This document shows, piece by piece, positions 55,343-64,000 of a DNA stretch of 64,000 nucleotides. Numbering within the stretch: position 1 is the stretch's first letter; every line of letters begins with the position of its first letter. Below the pieces are notes generated by a model that searched no databases, had not been told where the DNA came from, and saw only the letters and a program-made list of their open reading frames with translations. The translations under genes were made by a program, and so were the position numbers. The DNA comes from an uncultured Clostridia bacterium (GTDB lineage: Bacteria > Bacillota > Clostridia > TANB77 > CAG-508): contig CAMVJW010000002.1 in the NCBI GenBank assembly GCA_947167965.1, positions 62,001-126,000 on the forward strand, read 5' to 3'.

Positions 55343-55864
55343 TTATACAAGCATTAAAACTGCCATAGGAGCATTATCTCCTTTTCTAGGCTCAGCTTTT
55401 ACTATTCTAGTATATCCACCTTTTCTATCTTCATATTTTGGAGCAATTTCATTGAATAGTTTTGATGGTAAATCTATATTATTTCCATTTTCATCTTTAA
55501 CTTTGTTAATAACTGTCATTATTTTCTTTCTAGCATTTAATCTTGAAGGCATATCTTTTTGTCTTGATTCTGTTGTTTCTTCCTTAACAACTTTTAAATA
55601 TTCTTTACCATTTTTACTTGTTACAAGTTCTGTTAATTTGTTACCTTTTGAATCTAATTTTGCTTTTTTAACTTTAACATCAACCATTTCAAAATTATCT
55701 TTTTCTTTAACAGCTAATGCAATTATAGAATCAGCAATTTTTTTAATTTCTTTAGCTCTTGCTTCAGTTGTTATTATTTTTTCATGCCAAATTAAATCTG
55801 TAACTGATGATCTTAACAAAGCTTTTCTTATATTTGTTGTTCTTCCTAGCTTTCTGTTAGCCAT
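55343..55864 (-). CDS. rplQ: 50S ribosomal protein L17 with central insertion
   Basis: A 173-residue L17. The ends are normal ([40 protein letters not shown]). About 50 extra residues lie in the middle, from about 58 to 110 ([34 protein letters not shown]), where standard proteins of 115-130 residues have a short helix. L17 sits near the peptide exit tunnel of the 50S. It is the last gene of the alpha block. Confidence 0.92.
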   Translation of the reverse strand: MANRKLGRTTNIRKALLRSSVTDLIWHEKIITTEARAKEIKKIADSIIALAVKEKDNFEMVDVKVKKAKLDSKGNKLTELVTSKNGKEYLKVVKEETTESRQKDMPSRLNARKKIMTVINKVKDENGNNIDLPSKLFNEIAPKYEDRKGGYTRIVKAEPRKGDNAPMAVLMLV

Positions 55865-55902
55865 TTTGGTAAACCTCCTTGTCCTTTTTATTATATATTA
55901 TA

Positions 55903-56850
55903 TTATTCTTCTTCGTTTGCAAATTCTAATCCTAGAGCATGTAATTTGGCCACAACTTCATCTAATGATTTTTTACCTAAATTTCTAACTTTCATCATAT
56001 CAGATTGTGTTTTCTTTGCCAAATCCTCAACAGTTGAAATTCCGGCTCTCTTTAAACAATTGAATGATCTTACTGATAATTCTAACTCTTCAATAGATTT
56101 TTCTAGGATTTTTTCTTTTTTATCCTCTTCTTTTTCTACCATTATTTTTGTATTTCTTGTTGCCTCTGATAAATCAATAAATAATTCTAAATGTCCTGTT
56201 AATATTTTAGCTGCTAAACTTAGTGCTTCAAATGGTTTCATACTTCCATCTGTCCATACTTCTATTACAAGTCTATCTAAATCTACCATTTGCCCAACTC
56301 TAGTATTTTCTATTTGATAATTTACTTTCTTTACCGGAGTATATATTGAATCAATTGGTAATACTGATATATCTTGTTCTGGTTTTTTATTCTTTTCAGC
56401 TGGAGTATAACCTCTTCCTTTATTTGCAGTTAATTCCATAATTAAGTGTCCACCATCTGAAACTGTAGCAATATGTAAATCTGGATTAAGGATTTCTACT
56501 GTTCCATCTGTTTGAATGTCTCCAGCAGTAACTTCCCCTTCTCCTTTAAAATCTATAAATAGTGTTTTTTCTTCTTCCTCATCAAATTTTAGTCTAACAT
56601 TTTTTAAGTTAACTATTATTTCTGGTACATCTTCGACTACATTTGGAATACTTGAAAATTCATGTAAAACACCATTTATTTTTACACTTGTTATGCTACA
56701 TCCTGGTAATGAAGAAAGTAATATACGTCTTAAAGAATTTCCTATTGTAACTCCATACCCTCTTTCTAATGGTTCACACACAAATTTAGAATAGTTTTGT
56801 TCATCATCAATTTTAATACATTCAATATTTGGCCTTTCAAATTCTATCAT
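55903..56850 (-). CDS. rpoA: RNA polymerase alpha subunit
   Basis: A 315-residue alpha subunit. N-terminal dimerisation domain ([36 protein letters not shown]), linker, and C-terminal domain (about 240-315: [39 protein letters not shown]) that binds UP elements and activators. Confidence 0.96.
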   Translation of the reverse strand: MIEFERPNIECIKIDDEQNYSKFVCEPLERGYGVTIGNSLRRILLSSLPGCSITSVKINGVLHEFSSIPNVVEDVPEIIVNLKNVRLKFDEEEEKTLFIDFKGEGEVTAGDIQTDGTVEILNPDLHIATVSDGGHLIMELTANKGRGYTPAEKNKKPEQDISVLPIDSIYTPVKKVNYQIENTRVGQMVDLDRLVIEVWTDGSMKPFEALSLAAKILTGHLELFIDLSEATRNTKIMVEKEEDKKEKILEKSIEELELSVRSFNCLKRAGISTVEDLAKKTQSDMMKVRNLGKKSLDEVVAKLHALGLEFANEEE

Positions 56851-56865
56851 TATTTAACCTCCTAA

Positions 56866-57492
56866 TTATTTAGAGTATAGCTCTACTATTAAATGCTCTT
56901 CTATTGGAATATCGATATCTTCTCTAGATGCTAATCTAATTACTTTTCCACTTAATTTTTCATTATCTTTTTCTAACCAAGCTGGTACTGGTCTTATTGA
57001 ATTTGCTTCAACATTTGCTTTTATTGTAGCGTTTTCTTTTTTGCTTTCTCTAACTTCTATAACATCTCCTACTTTAACTAGGTATGATGGTATATTTACT
57101 TTTTTACCATTTACTACAAATTGACCATGGTTTACTAATTGTCTAGCTTGACTTCTAGAAGCACCATAACCTAATCTATATACAACATTATCTAATCTAC
57201 TTTCTAATATTTGTAATAGATTTTCACCAGTAACTCCTTTTTTATTTGAAGCCATTTTAAAGTATTTTCTAAATTGTACTTCTCCAACTCCATAGTAATA
57301 TCTTGTTTTTTGTTTTTCTCTTAATTGTGTTCCGTATTCAGAAAGCTTAGCCTTTTTTTGTCCATGATCTCCAGGTGCATAATTTCTTCTTGAAATACCA
57401 CATTTATCTGTGTAACATCTATCACCTTTTAAGAACAATTTGCATCCTTCTCTACGGCAAACACGACATTGTGCATCTTTATATCTTGCCAT
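56866..57492 (-). CDS. rpsD: 30S ribosomal protein S4
   Basis: A 208-residue S4 of the zinc-binding type: cysteines in [14 protein letters not shown] and CYTDKCG. S4 nucleates 16S rRNA folding and has an S4 RNA-binding domain ([20 protein letters not shown]). ATG 57492 is chosen after GAGGTG; a GTG four codons earlier is part of that ribosome site. Confidence 0.95.
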   Translation of the reverse strand: MARYKDAQCRVCRREGCKLFLKGDRCYTDKCGISRRNYAPGDHGQKKAKLSEYGTQLREKQKTRYYYGVGEVQFRKYFKMASNKKGVTGENLLQILESRLDNVVYRLGYGASRSQARQLVNHGQFVVNGKKVNIPSYLVKVGDVIEVRESKKENATIKANVEANSIRPVPAWLEKDNEKLSGKVIRLASREDIDIPIEEHLIVELYSK

Positions 57493-57552
57493 TTTATTTT
57501 TCACCTCTTTAATAATATTTTTAATTTTAATTTTTAATCTATTTTATTTTTA

Positions 57553-57948
57553 TTAAACTCTACGTCTTTTTGGTGGTCTACAACCATTATGTGGTATTGG
57601 TGTAACATCTTTAATTGAGCTTATTTCTAAACCTGCAGTTTGTAAAGATCTTATTGCAGCTTCTCTACCTGCACCTGGACCTTTAACAAAAACATCTACT
57701 GTTTTTAATCCATGTTCCATAGCTTTTTTAGCTGCTGTTTCTGCAACTTCACCAGCTGCATAAGGAGTACTTTTTCTTGAACCTTTAAATCCAAGTGCTC
57801 CTGCACTTGACCAAGAAATAGTGTTTCCTGCAACATCTGAAATATTTACTATTGTATTATTGAAACTTGAATGAATATGTGCTTCACCTTTTTCAATATT
57901 TTTTCTATTTCTTTTAGTAACTGTCTTTTTTGTTACATTTTTTGCCAT
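57553..57948 (-). CDS. rpsK: 30S ribosomal protein S11
   Basis: A 131-residue S11 with [20 protein letters not shown] and the C-terminal [16 protein letters not shown]. It sits on the 30S platform near the mRNA exit. Same strand and order as in other bacteria. Confidence 0.95.
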   Translation of the reverse strand: MAKNVTKKTVTKRNRKNIEKGEAHIHSSFNNTIVNISDVAGNTISWSSAGALGFKGSRKSTPYAAGEVAETAAKKAMEHGLKTVDVFVKGPGAGREAAIRSLQTAGLEISSIKDVTPIPHNGCRPPKRRRV

Positions 57949-58052
57949 TTTTTTTACTTACCTCCTTTTTTAATAAGGTACTAAATTATATGTAAATAAA
58001 AATATCTACATAATAATGTTTTAATTCTTCCTTATAACCTAAATAACATTAA

Positions 58053-58427
58053 TTAATTTGCTTTTTTACTTTTGCTAACAACTTTTCTAGGACCTTTTCT
58101 TGTACGTGCATTTGTTTTTGTTCTTTGTCCTCTAACAGGAAGTCCTCTTCTATGTCTAATTCCTCTGTAGCATCCAATTTCTGTAAGTCTTTTTATATTT
58201 AAAGCAACTTCTCTTCTTAAATCTCCTTCAACTTTGTAGTTTTCGTCGATTTCTTTTCTAATTAGATTTACTTGTTCGTCTGTTAAGTCTTTTACTCTTG
58301 TATCTGGATTAATTCCTGTTTTTTCTAATATTTTTTGTGAACTTGTTAATCCAATTCCATAAATATATGTTAGTCCATATTCTACCCTTTTTTCTTTAGG
58401 TAAATCTACTCCTGATATACGAGCCAT
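58053..58427 (-). CDS. rpsM: 30S ribosomal protein S13
   Basis: A 124-residue S13: [32 protein letters not shown] and [20 protein letters not shown]. It bridges 30S head and 50S. GGAGGTG precedes ATG. Confidence 0.96.
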   Translation of the reverse strand: MARISGVDLPKEKRVEYGLTYIYGIGLTSSQKILEKTGINPDTRVKDLTDEQVNLIRKEIDENYKVEGDLRREVALNIKRLTEIGCYRGIRHRRGLPVRGQRTKTNARTRKGPRKVVSKSKKAN

Positions 58428-58728
58428 CTTCTAATTTACACCTCCAAATTTGTACTGTTTAACTTAAAAAATTTATCTTATGTAATATATCTAACTTCTT
58501 AAAGGTGAAATGCATTTAATAATTATTAATCTAATTATTAAATCTTTAAGGTTATGATATATAATTTATATAAACGAAATTAGTTTCAATACATATTGTA
58601 TTGACTTATTCATTATATTTTTAGTTTTTTATTTTATATAATAAATAAGTTTCAGCCGCAACCTAATTTACGTTATAAACAAAATATTTTATGCATAAAA
58701 AATACGCATATACTAAATAGATATATAC
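58428..58728. other. 301-base gap without a gene
   Basis: Unusually wide for this operon, where rpsM normally follows rpmJ closely. No open frame is supported. The most regular element is the 17-base palindrome CAATACA-TAT-TGTATTG (58587-58603). I see no clear promoter with a good -35 and -10; TTGAAA on the minus strand at 58584-58589 lacks a proper -10. It may be a leader for autoregulation or decayed DNA. Confidence 0.6.
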
Positions 58729-58842
58729 TTATCCTTGTCTTTGTTTGTGTTTTGGGTTTTCGCAAATTACTCTTATAACACCTTTTCTTTTGATAACTTT
58801 ACACTTATCGCACATTTTTTTTACTGATGGTCTTACTTTCAT
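58729..58842 (-). CDS. rpmJ: 50S ribosomal protein L36
   Basis: A 37-residue L36, read as [20 protein letters not shown] and ending PKHKQRQG. The zinc ligands are in MCDKC and the C/H pair of [20 protein letters not shown] precedes ATG. The gene is short but full length. Confidence 0.94.
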   Translation of the reverse strand: MKVRPSVKKMCDKCKVIKRKGVIRVICENPKHKQRQG

Positions 58843-58875
58843 TTCACTCATTCCTTTCTATGTATATAATATTAT

Positions 58876-59094
58876 TTATTTTGCTCTCCAAGTAATTCTG
58901 CCACGATTTAAATCATAAGGTGACATTTCTAGTTTAACTTTATCACCTGTAAGAATTTTAATGTAATTCATTCTTAATTTTCCGGAAATAGTAGCTAACA
59001 CTTGATGCCCATTTTCTAGTTCTACTTTAAATGTTGTATTTGGTAATGTTTCAACAACTACCCCTTCTACTTCAATTAAATCTTCCTTAGCCAA
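58876..59094 (-). CDS. infA: translation initiation factor IF-1
   Basis: A 72-residue IF-1 with a single S1/OB fold: [20 protein letters not shown] and [23 protein letters not shown] start 59094 after GGAGGTAAAAAA. Confidence 0.95.
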   Translation of the reverse strand: MAKEDLIEVEGVVVETLPNTTFKVELENGHQVLATISGKLRMNYIKILTGDKVKLEMSPYDLNRGRITWRAK

Positions 59095-59241
59095 ATTTTT
59101 TACCTCCTTAAAGAGCTTTTTCTATGTTATTAAAAATAAGGTAAAGCTTTGTAATTTGAAGCTTCCATATATTGAAAAGAAAAATATTTTCCAATATATT
59201 TCCCCTATTATCCACAATAGCTCTACCATTATACATTATTT

Positions 59242-60012
59242 TTATCTTAATGTCAATATTTTTGGTTCATTTTCTGTAATTAAAATTGTATTTTCGTAAT
59301 GAGCAGATAAACTTCCATCTTCAGTTACTATAGTCCATCCATCATCCATTTCCCATATGTCTGGTTTTCCTTGTATTACCATAGGTTCTATACATAGTGT
59401 CATTCCAGGTTCTATTCTTATTCCACGTCCAGCTTTTCCAAAATTTGGGATTCCTGGATCTTCGTGCATTTCTCTTCCTATTCCATGTCCTTGAAATTCT
59501 CTTAGTACAGAAAATCCTTGAGATTTAACATATTCTCCAATCGCATGTGATATATCTCCAATTCTATATCCAGGCTTAGCAAATTTTAATCCTTCAAAAA
59601 ATGCTTGTTTTGTTACATCAACTAATCTATGTGCTTCTTTTGTTCCTTCTCCAACAATGAAAGTTCTCGCTGCATCTCCATGAAATCCATTTTTTAAAGC
59701 AACTGTATCTACACTTACTACATCTCCATCTTTTATTATATGGTTTTTATGTGGTATTCCGTGTATTACTTCATCATTTATTGAAATACATGTTCCAGCT
59801 GGAAATGGAGGCACTCCGGAAATACCAGGATCATATCCTATTTGAGCCGGTATTGCTCCTAGTTGTTTCATTATTTCTTCTGCCTCTCTATTTAGCTCAA
59901 ATGTTGAAATTCCTGGTCTAATTTTATTTTCTAATTGCTCATAAAATTTTGCAACAATTAAACACACATCTCTCATTAATTGTATTTCTTTATTTGATTT
60001 GATTGTAACCAT
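59242..60012 (-). CDS. map: methionine aminopeptidase type I
   Basis: A 256-residue metallopeptidase that removes N-terminal Met. Metal ligands are in DGDVVSVDTVALKNGFHGDA (two Asp), GHGIGREMHEDP (His), and the Glu residues of CIEPM and TEDGSLSAHYENT. It follows adk and precedes infA, the common order. Confidence 0.95.
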   Translation of the reverse strand: MVTIKSNKEIQLMRDVCLIVAKFYEQLENKIRPGISTFELNREAEEIMKQLGAIPAQIGYDPGISGVPPFPAGTCISINDEVIHGIPHKNHIIKDGDVVSVDTVALKNGFHGDAARTFIVGEGTKEAHRLVDVTKQAFFEGLKFAKPGYRIGDISHAIGEYVKSQGFSVLREFQGHGIGREMHEDPGIPNFGKAGRGIRIEPGMTLCIEPMVIQGKPDIWEMDDGWTIVTEDGSLSAHYENTILITENEPKILTLR

Positions 60013-60048
60013 TATTGATTCCTTTCATTTCTATATAACAATAACTAA

Positions 60049-60711
60049 TTATTTATTTTTATTTATATAATCAACTACTGATTTTGCAACATCAACACCT
60101 AATCTGTTTATTTCTATGCTTATTGTTTCTTCTTTAACAATTCCTCTATTACTATAAAAATCAATTACAGGTTTTGTTTCTTTGAAAAATGTATCTAATC
60201 TAATTTGAAGCTTTTCTCTTGTATCATCTTTTCTTTTAATTAGTTCAATATTGCAATTATCACATATCTCTCCATTTTTTGGTTTATTTAAAATCATATT
60301 GTATACTTTTTTACAATTTGGGCATTCTCTTCTTGCCATAACTCTTTCTATTATTTCATCTGTTGGAGTTGTTAAATTAACAACTAAATCGACCTTTGAA
60401 TTTAATTCTTCTAAAATTTCATCCAGTTTTTTTGCTTGTACCAAATTTCTTGGATATCCATCTAAAATGAATCCATTTTTACAATCTTCCTCATTTAATC
60501 TATTTCTAACCATTTCATTTGTAACATCATCTGGAACTAAATTTCCTTCATCAGCATATTTTGTTGCTATTTTTCCTAGTTTAGTTCCTTCTTTAATATT
60601 TTTTCTAAATATTTCTCCTGTAGAAATATGTGGTAACCCAAGACTTTCTTTTAGTAGGCCTGCTACTGTTCCTTTTCCAGTTCCTTGTGCTCCCATTATT
60701 ACAATATTCAT
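60049..60711 (-). CDS. adk: adenylate kinase with zinc lid
   Basis: A 220-residue kinase that converts ATP and AMP to two ADP. P-loop MGAQGTGKGTVAGLL; AMP site GEIFRKNI and DGYPRN; a lid with four cysteines (CPNC, then CDNC), which bind zinc in Gram-positive forms. ATG 60711 after AGAAAGGGATG; a start nine codons earlier lacks family match. A promoter at 60802-60830 shows it opens a transcription unit. Confidence 0.95.
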   Translation of the reverse strand: MNIVIMGAQGTGKGTVAGLLKESLGLPHISTGEIFRKNIKEGTKLGKIATKYADEGNLVPDDVTNEMVRNRLNEEDCKNGFILDGYPRNLVQAKKLDEILEELNSKVDLVVNLTTPTDEIIERVMARRECPNCKKVYNMILNKPKNGEICDNCNIELIKRKDDTREKLQIRLDTFFKETKPVIDFYSNRGIVKEETISIEINRLGVDVAKSVVDYINKNK

Positions 60712-60801
60712 AGTAAATTCATCCCTTTCTAACTTCAAAAAACATTAAGATGTAATTCAAATTCCTTTTTCATAGCATTAATATTTAATTAACACTTGTA
60801 A

Positions 60802-60830
60802 ATTTTACATTATTTATATGTAAAAGTCAA
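60802..60830 (-). promoter_or_regulatory. promoter of the adk-map-infA-... operon
   Basis: On the minus strand: TTGACT (60825-60830), 17-base spacer, TAAAAT (60802-60807), about 90 bases upstream of adk. Confidence 0.7.
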
Positions 60831-60871
60831 GGGGTTTATGGCTATAAAACATGTTAAATGGGTTTTAAAAA

Positions 60872-60919
60872 TGCACTCTTATTAGTTAGCATAAAATTAT
60901 ACTTACTAATAAGAGTGCA
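60872..60919 (-). terminator. terminator after secY
   Basis: A 15-bp perfect stem: TGCACTCTTATTAGT (60872-60886) with ACTAATAAGAGTGCA (60905-60919), followed on the minus strand by TTTTT. It lies 40 bases past the secY stop. Confidence 0.8.
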
Positions 60920-60958
60920 CTTTTTAAATTATATAACTAAATTTTTATAGTTTTTATA

Positions 60959-62278
60959 TTATTCTAAGAAACCTTTATAATGTCTCATTACTAATTGTGA
61001 TTCTAATTGTTGAATTGACTCAATAGCAACTCCAACTACGATTAATATTGCTGTTCCTCCAAAAGTAATATCTAATGATGTAAATCTTAATAGCATTGGT
61101 AAAATAGCAATTATCGCTAAATAAAATCCTCCAAATACTGTTATTTTTGACATTACTTTTGTTAAATAATCTGTTGTTGGTTTTCCGGCTCTAATTCCAG
61201 GAATAAATCCTCCATTTTTCTTGATTGTGTTAGAAATTTCTGCAGGGTTTGTCATAGCATATGTCCAGAAAAATGTGAATCCAACAATTAATAATACATA
61301 TACAATAATATTAGCGATTGTATATCCCCATCCAACACTAGATGAAGTTGTTGCAGCAGAGAAGCTGTATACTACATGCCAAAAACCTGTAGCTTGTGCA
61401 ATATCAGGTTTAAATATTTGTAAAATCATTGCTGGAAATGTTAAAAATGATGATGCAAATATTATTGGCATAACTCCTGCCATTACAGGTTTTAATGGGA
61501 TATTAGTATTTTGAGCACCCATCATTTTTCTTCCTACAACTTTTTTAGAATATTGAACAGGAATTCTTCTTTCAGCTTGTTGAACAAATACAACAGCGGC
61601 AATTAAAATAATTGCTCCAATTGTAATTCCAAGAACTGTTAAAAATCCTGTAGTACTAAATCCATTTGAATCTACAATTCTATTAAAAATACCTTGAAGT
61701 GTATCTACAGCAACTAACCTTGAAATAATACCTATAAAAATTATTAAAGATGTACCATTTCCAATTCCTTTATTAGTTATTTGCTCTCCGATCCACATAA
61801 GTAGTGATGTACCTGCAACAAATCCAGATACAACTAATGCTCCTGTTAATAGTCCTGGATTAATACAATATTGTCTATATGATAAATATACACCTATTCC
61901 TTGAACTAATGCTAATACAATAGTAAGAATTTTTGTATATTTATTAATTTTTTGTCTACCTGTTTCTCCACCATCTTTAGTTAGTCTCTCTAATGCAGGT
62001 ATAACCATTCCTAATAATTGCATTACAATTGTAGCTGTAATATATGGAGAAATGCTCATTGCAAATATTGATAAATATTGAAAAGCACCTCCAGAAAATA
62101 AATTTAATAGCCCAGATAATGTTCCATTATTAGTTGATGCCTCTAAAATTGCTGCACTATCAACTCCAGGTACTGTAATAAAACATCCTAATCTAAATAT
62201 TGCAATTAAAAATAATGTATAAAACAATTTTTTTCTTATTTCTGGTGTTTTTAAACCATTTTTTAATGTTTTAAACAA
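60959..62278 (-). CDS. secY: preprotein translocase subunit SecY
   Basis: A 439-residue channel subunit with ten membrane helices. Visible parts: RLGCFITVPGVDS, SGGAFQYLSIFAMSISPYIT (plug and TM2), ERRIPVQYSKKVVGRKMMG and FFWTYAMTNPAEISNTIKKN. It forms the Sec channel with SecE and SecG. TTG start 62278 lies right against the rplO stop; GAGGTGG precedes it inside rplO. Confidence 0.96.
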   Translation of the reverse strand: MFKTLKNGLKTPEIRKKLFYTLFLIAIFRLGCFITVPGVDSAAILEASTNNGTLSGLLNLFSGGAFQYLSIFAMSISPYITATIVMQLLGMVIPALERLTKDGGETGRQKINKYTKILTIVLALVQGIGVYLSYRQYCINPGLLTGALVVSGFVAGTSLLMWIGEQITNKGIGNGTSLIIFIGIISRLVAVDTLQGIFNRIVDSNGFSTTGFLTVLGITIGAIILIAAVVFVQQAERRIPVQYSKKVVGRKMMGAQNTNIPLKPVMAGVMPIIFASSFLTFPAMILQIFKPDIAQATGFWHVVYSFSAATTSSSVGWGYTIANIIVYVLLIVGFTFFWTYAMTNPAEISNTIKKNGGFIPGIRAGKPTTDYLTKVMSKITVFGGFYLAIIAILPMLLRFTSLDITFGGTAILIVVGVAIESIQQLESQLVMRHYKGFLE

Positions 62279-62713
62279 TTATACCACCTCTGCCTTTCCG
62301 CCTAAAGCTTCAATTGCTTCTTTAGCTTTTGTAGTAAATCTTGTTGCTTTAACATTTAATTTTTTCTCTAATTTTCCTGTTGCTAAAACTACTATTCCAT
62401 CTTGAATTTTACCAATTATACCTTCAGCTAATAATGTTTCAGCTGTTACATCAGTTGCTTGTGATTTATTAAGCATTGTTAATGTTACTTCTGTATAATT
62501 TTTTGCAAAAATATTTGTAAATCCACGTTTTGGTAATCTTCTATATAATGGTGTTTGACCACCTTCAAAGCCACGTCTAACACCTCCGCCAGATCTAGCT
62601 TTTTGTCCTTTTTGTCCTCTTCCTGATGTTTTTCCAGAACCTGAACCCATTCCTCTTCCAACTCTTTTTGAAACAACTTTTTTAGCAGTTGGCTTAAGTT
62701 CGTCTATTTTCAT
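62279..62713 (-). CDS. rplO: 50S ribosomal protein L15
   Basis: A 144-residue L15: [40 protein letters not shown] and RLPKRGFTN. The gene for L30 (rpmD), usually just upstream in this block, is missing; only 95 bases lie between rplO and rpsE. Confidence 0.96.
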   Translation of the reverse strand: MKIDELKPTAKKVVSKRVGRGMGSGSGKTSGRGQKGQKARSGGGVRRGFEGGQTPLYRRLPKRGFTNIFAKNYTEVTLTMLNKSQATDVTAETLLAEGIIGKIQDGIVVLATGKLEKKLNVKATRFTTKAKEAIEALGGKAEVV

Positions 62714-62808
62714 TTTGCACCTCCTTAAATCTATGTAAATATCTTTTTATATTCTATCTTTATTCTTTATATATAATATTTAATAATATATAAATTGTCA
62801 AGAGAAAA

Positions 62809-63300
62809 TTAGATTATATCTTCAACCTTTTTTCCTCTTTTTGCAGCAACTGATTCAGCTGTTTGCATTGATTTTAAAGCTTCTAAAGTTGCATAAACAA
62901 CATTTCTTGGATTATTAGTACCAATAATTTTTGTACGAATATTTTGGTATCCAGCAAGTTCTAATACTGGTCTAACACTACCACCAGCAATAATTCCAGT
63001 ACCAACAGCGGCTGGTTTTAACATTACTTTTGCACTACCAAATTTTCCTATATATTCGTGTGGTACAGTTGTATTTACAATTGGAACTTCTATTAAGTTC
63101 TTTTTAGCTTCCTGAATTGCTTTTTTGATAGCTTCTGGAACTTCTGCTGCTTTTCCATTTCCAACTCCAACATGACCATTTCCATCTCCGACAACTACAA
63201 CAGCTGAAAATCTCATATGTCTACCACCCTTAACAACCTTAGTAACTCTGTTAAGTGCAACAACTTTTTCTTTTAATTCATTTTCTTGTTTTTCTTCCAT
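62809..63300 (-). CDS. rpsE: 30S ribosomal protein S5
   Basis: A 163-residue S5: [20 protein letters not shown] (S5 domain), [20 protein letters not shown] and the long C-terminal helix. S5 is in the mRNA entry region and affects accuracy. AGGAGGG precedes ATG. Confidence 0.95.
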   Translation of the reverse strand: MEEKQENELKEKVVALNRVTKVVKGGRHMRFSAVVVVGDGNGHVGVGNGKAAEVPEAIKKAIQEAKKNLIEVPIVNTTVPHEYIGKFGSAKVMLKPAAVGTGIIAGGSVRPVLELAGYQNIRTKIIGTNNPRNVVYATLEALKSMQTAESVAAKRGKKVEDII

Positions 63301-63342
63301 TTGGATATTTTTTCCCTCCTTTTTGTTTAATCTATAACTCTA

Positions 63343-63702
63343 TTAGAATTTTAGTCCGCCTTCTCTTGCAGCTTCTGCAAGCTCTTTAACTACACCGTGA
63401 TATATATATCCACCACGATCAAATACAACTTCTGTTATATTTTTAGCAGTTGCTCTTTTTGCTATTAAAGTACCAACTTCTTTTGCTGCAACTTTGTTAC
63501 TATGTTTTTCTTTTACTTCTTTATCAAGAGTTGATGCAGCACAAAGAGTAATTCCTTTTGTATCATCTATAATTTGAACAACTATATTTGAATTTCCTTT
63601 AAATACACATAGTCTTGGTCTTTCAGCAGTTCCTTGAATTTTATTTCTTACTCTTTTATGACGTCTTAATCTAGCCATTTTTCTATCAGTATTTGAAACC
63701 AT
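63343..63702 (-). CDS. rplR: 50S ribosomal protein L18
   Basis: A 119-residue L18, a 5S rRNA-binding protein: [20 protein letters not shown] and the C-terminal [20 protein letters not shown]. Normal length and order. Confidence 0.95.
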   Translation of the reverse strand: MVSNTDRKMARLRRHKRVRNKIQGTAERPRLCVFKGNSNIVVQIIDDTKGITLCAASTLDKEVKEKHSNKVAAKEVGTLIAKRATAKNITEVVFDRGGYIYHGVVKELAEAAREGGLKF

Positions 63703-63764
63703 TTTTCTTCTCCTTTCTTAATTATCATAAACACTTTCATAAACTATTTAATTATAATTAATTA

Positions 63765-64000
63765 TTATTTACCTGTCTTACCAACTTTACGTCTTATTAC
63801 TTCATCAGAATATTTGATTCCTTTTCCACCATATACTTCTGGTACCTTCTTAGCTCTTATATTAGCAGCTGTTTGACCAACTAATTCTTTATCAATTCCT
63901 TTAACAATAATAGTATTACCATTAGTAACTTCAAAAGTAATTCCTTTTGGTGCCTCAAATATTACTGGATGAGAATATCCTAAAGCTAAATTCAAGTTGT
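63765..64000 (-). CDS. rplF: 50S ribosomal protein L6, C-terminal part (truncated by window)
   Basis: The 3' part of rplF, running off the window end with no start. [34 protein letters not shown] and [11 protein letters not shown] are the conserved L6 C-terminal half. L6 sits near the GTPase centre. The frame continues into the last bases (AAC TTG AAT). Confidence 0.92.
   Translation of the reverse strand, partial: NLNLALGYSHPVIFEAPKGITFEVTNGNTIIVKGIDKELVGQTAANIRAKKVPEVYGGKGIKYSDEVIRRKVGKTGK

Noticed and set aside
62714..62808. rpmD hidden in the rpsE-rplO gap
   Set aside because: The gap is 95 bases, too short for the usual 60-codon gene, and no frame shows L30 sequence.
1..64000. CRISPR array or prophage
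   Set aside because: No regularly spaced repeat-spacer array and no Cas, integrase, capsid or tail genes are visible. The DUF1064 gene alone is not a prophage.

Overview
This window is very AT-rich DNA from a Gram-positive, anaerobic, spore-forming member of the Clostridia (Bacillota). Evidence: the ylxM-ffh-rpsP-khpA-rimM-trmD-rplS block in Firmicutes order, class III ribonucleotide reductase (nrdD/nrdG), two small acid-soluble spore proteins, WhiA, sortase-anchored surface proteins with no outer-membrane genes, AGGAGG-type ribosome binding sites and frequent TTG starts. The genus cannot be told from the sequence.

Layout. 1-1000: the end of asnS, then two tandem units that look like par/Fst-type type I toxin-antitoxin loci. 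1-20 kb, mostly minus strand: lysS, hemW, whiA, manA, trmB, the ffh/trmD ribosomal block, fmt-def-priA, a BofC-like protein and comEC. 19.8-27.1 kb, cell surface: an SH3-NlpC/P60 hydrolase, two sortases, an LPITG pilin, a VanW protein and a D,D-carboxypeptidase. 27-35 kb: an ECF sigma factor with three related membrane proteins (two share an identical 448-bp segment), a transglutaminase-like protein, an LAKTG surface protein and ychF. 36-37 kb: a DUF4160/DUF2442 pair between two tRNA genes. 38-55 kb: an acyl-CoA synthetase, a glycogen locus (DUF4912 protein, GH57 enzyme, phosphorylase) with asnB and two spore-protein genes, nrdDG, rnhA, an IS200 element, a P-loop/Asp23 fusion and a GT2 enzyme. 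55.3-64 kb: the end of the spc/alpha ribosomal block, from rplQ back to a partial rplF.

Main discovery. Five genes (trmD, comEC, two sortases, dacA) appear broken, at seven places. Each break is the same event: an in-frame CGG codon where the conserved protein continues only if one base is skipped, so that C-GGN is read as glycine. I found no in-frame CGG in any intact gene, although about 60 out-of-phase CGG triplets occur in coding strands, and CGC and CGA are used as ordinary arginine codons. The simplest reading is that CGG is not a sense codon here. The ribosome shifts +1 at CGG, or a quadruplet-reading glycine tRNA decodes CGGN. Each broken gene becomes full length when read this way, comEC with three shifts. 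A systematic sequence error is the main alternative.

Other notable points are the duplicated antisense-regulated peptide loci, an L19 with a long acidic tail, an L17 with a central insertion, the absence of rpmD, and a helix that can hide the asnB ribosome binding site.
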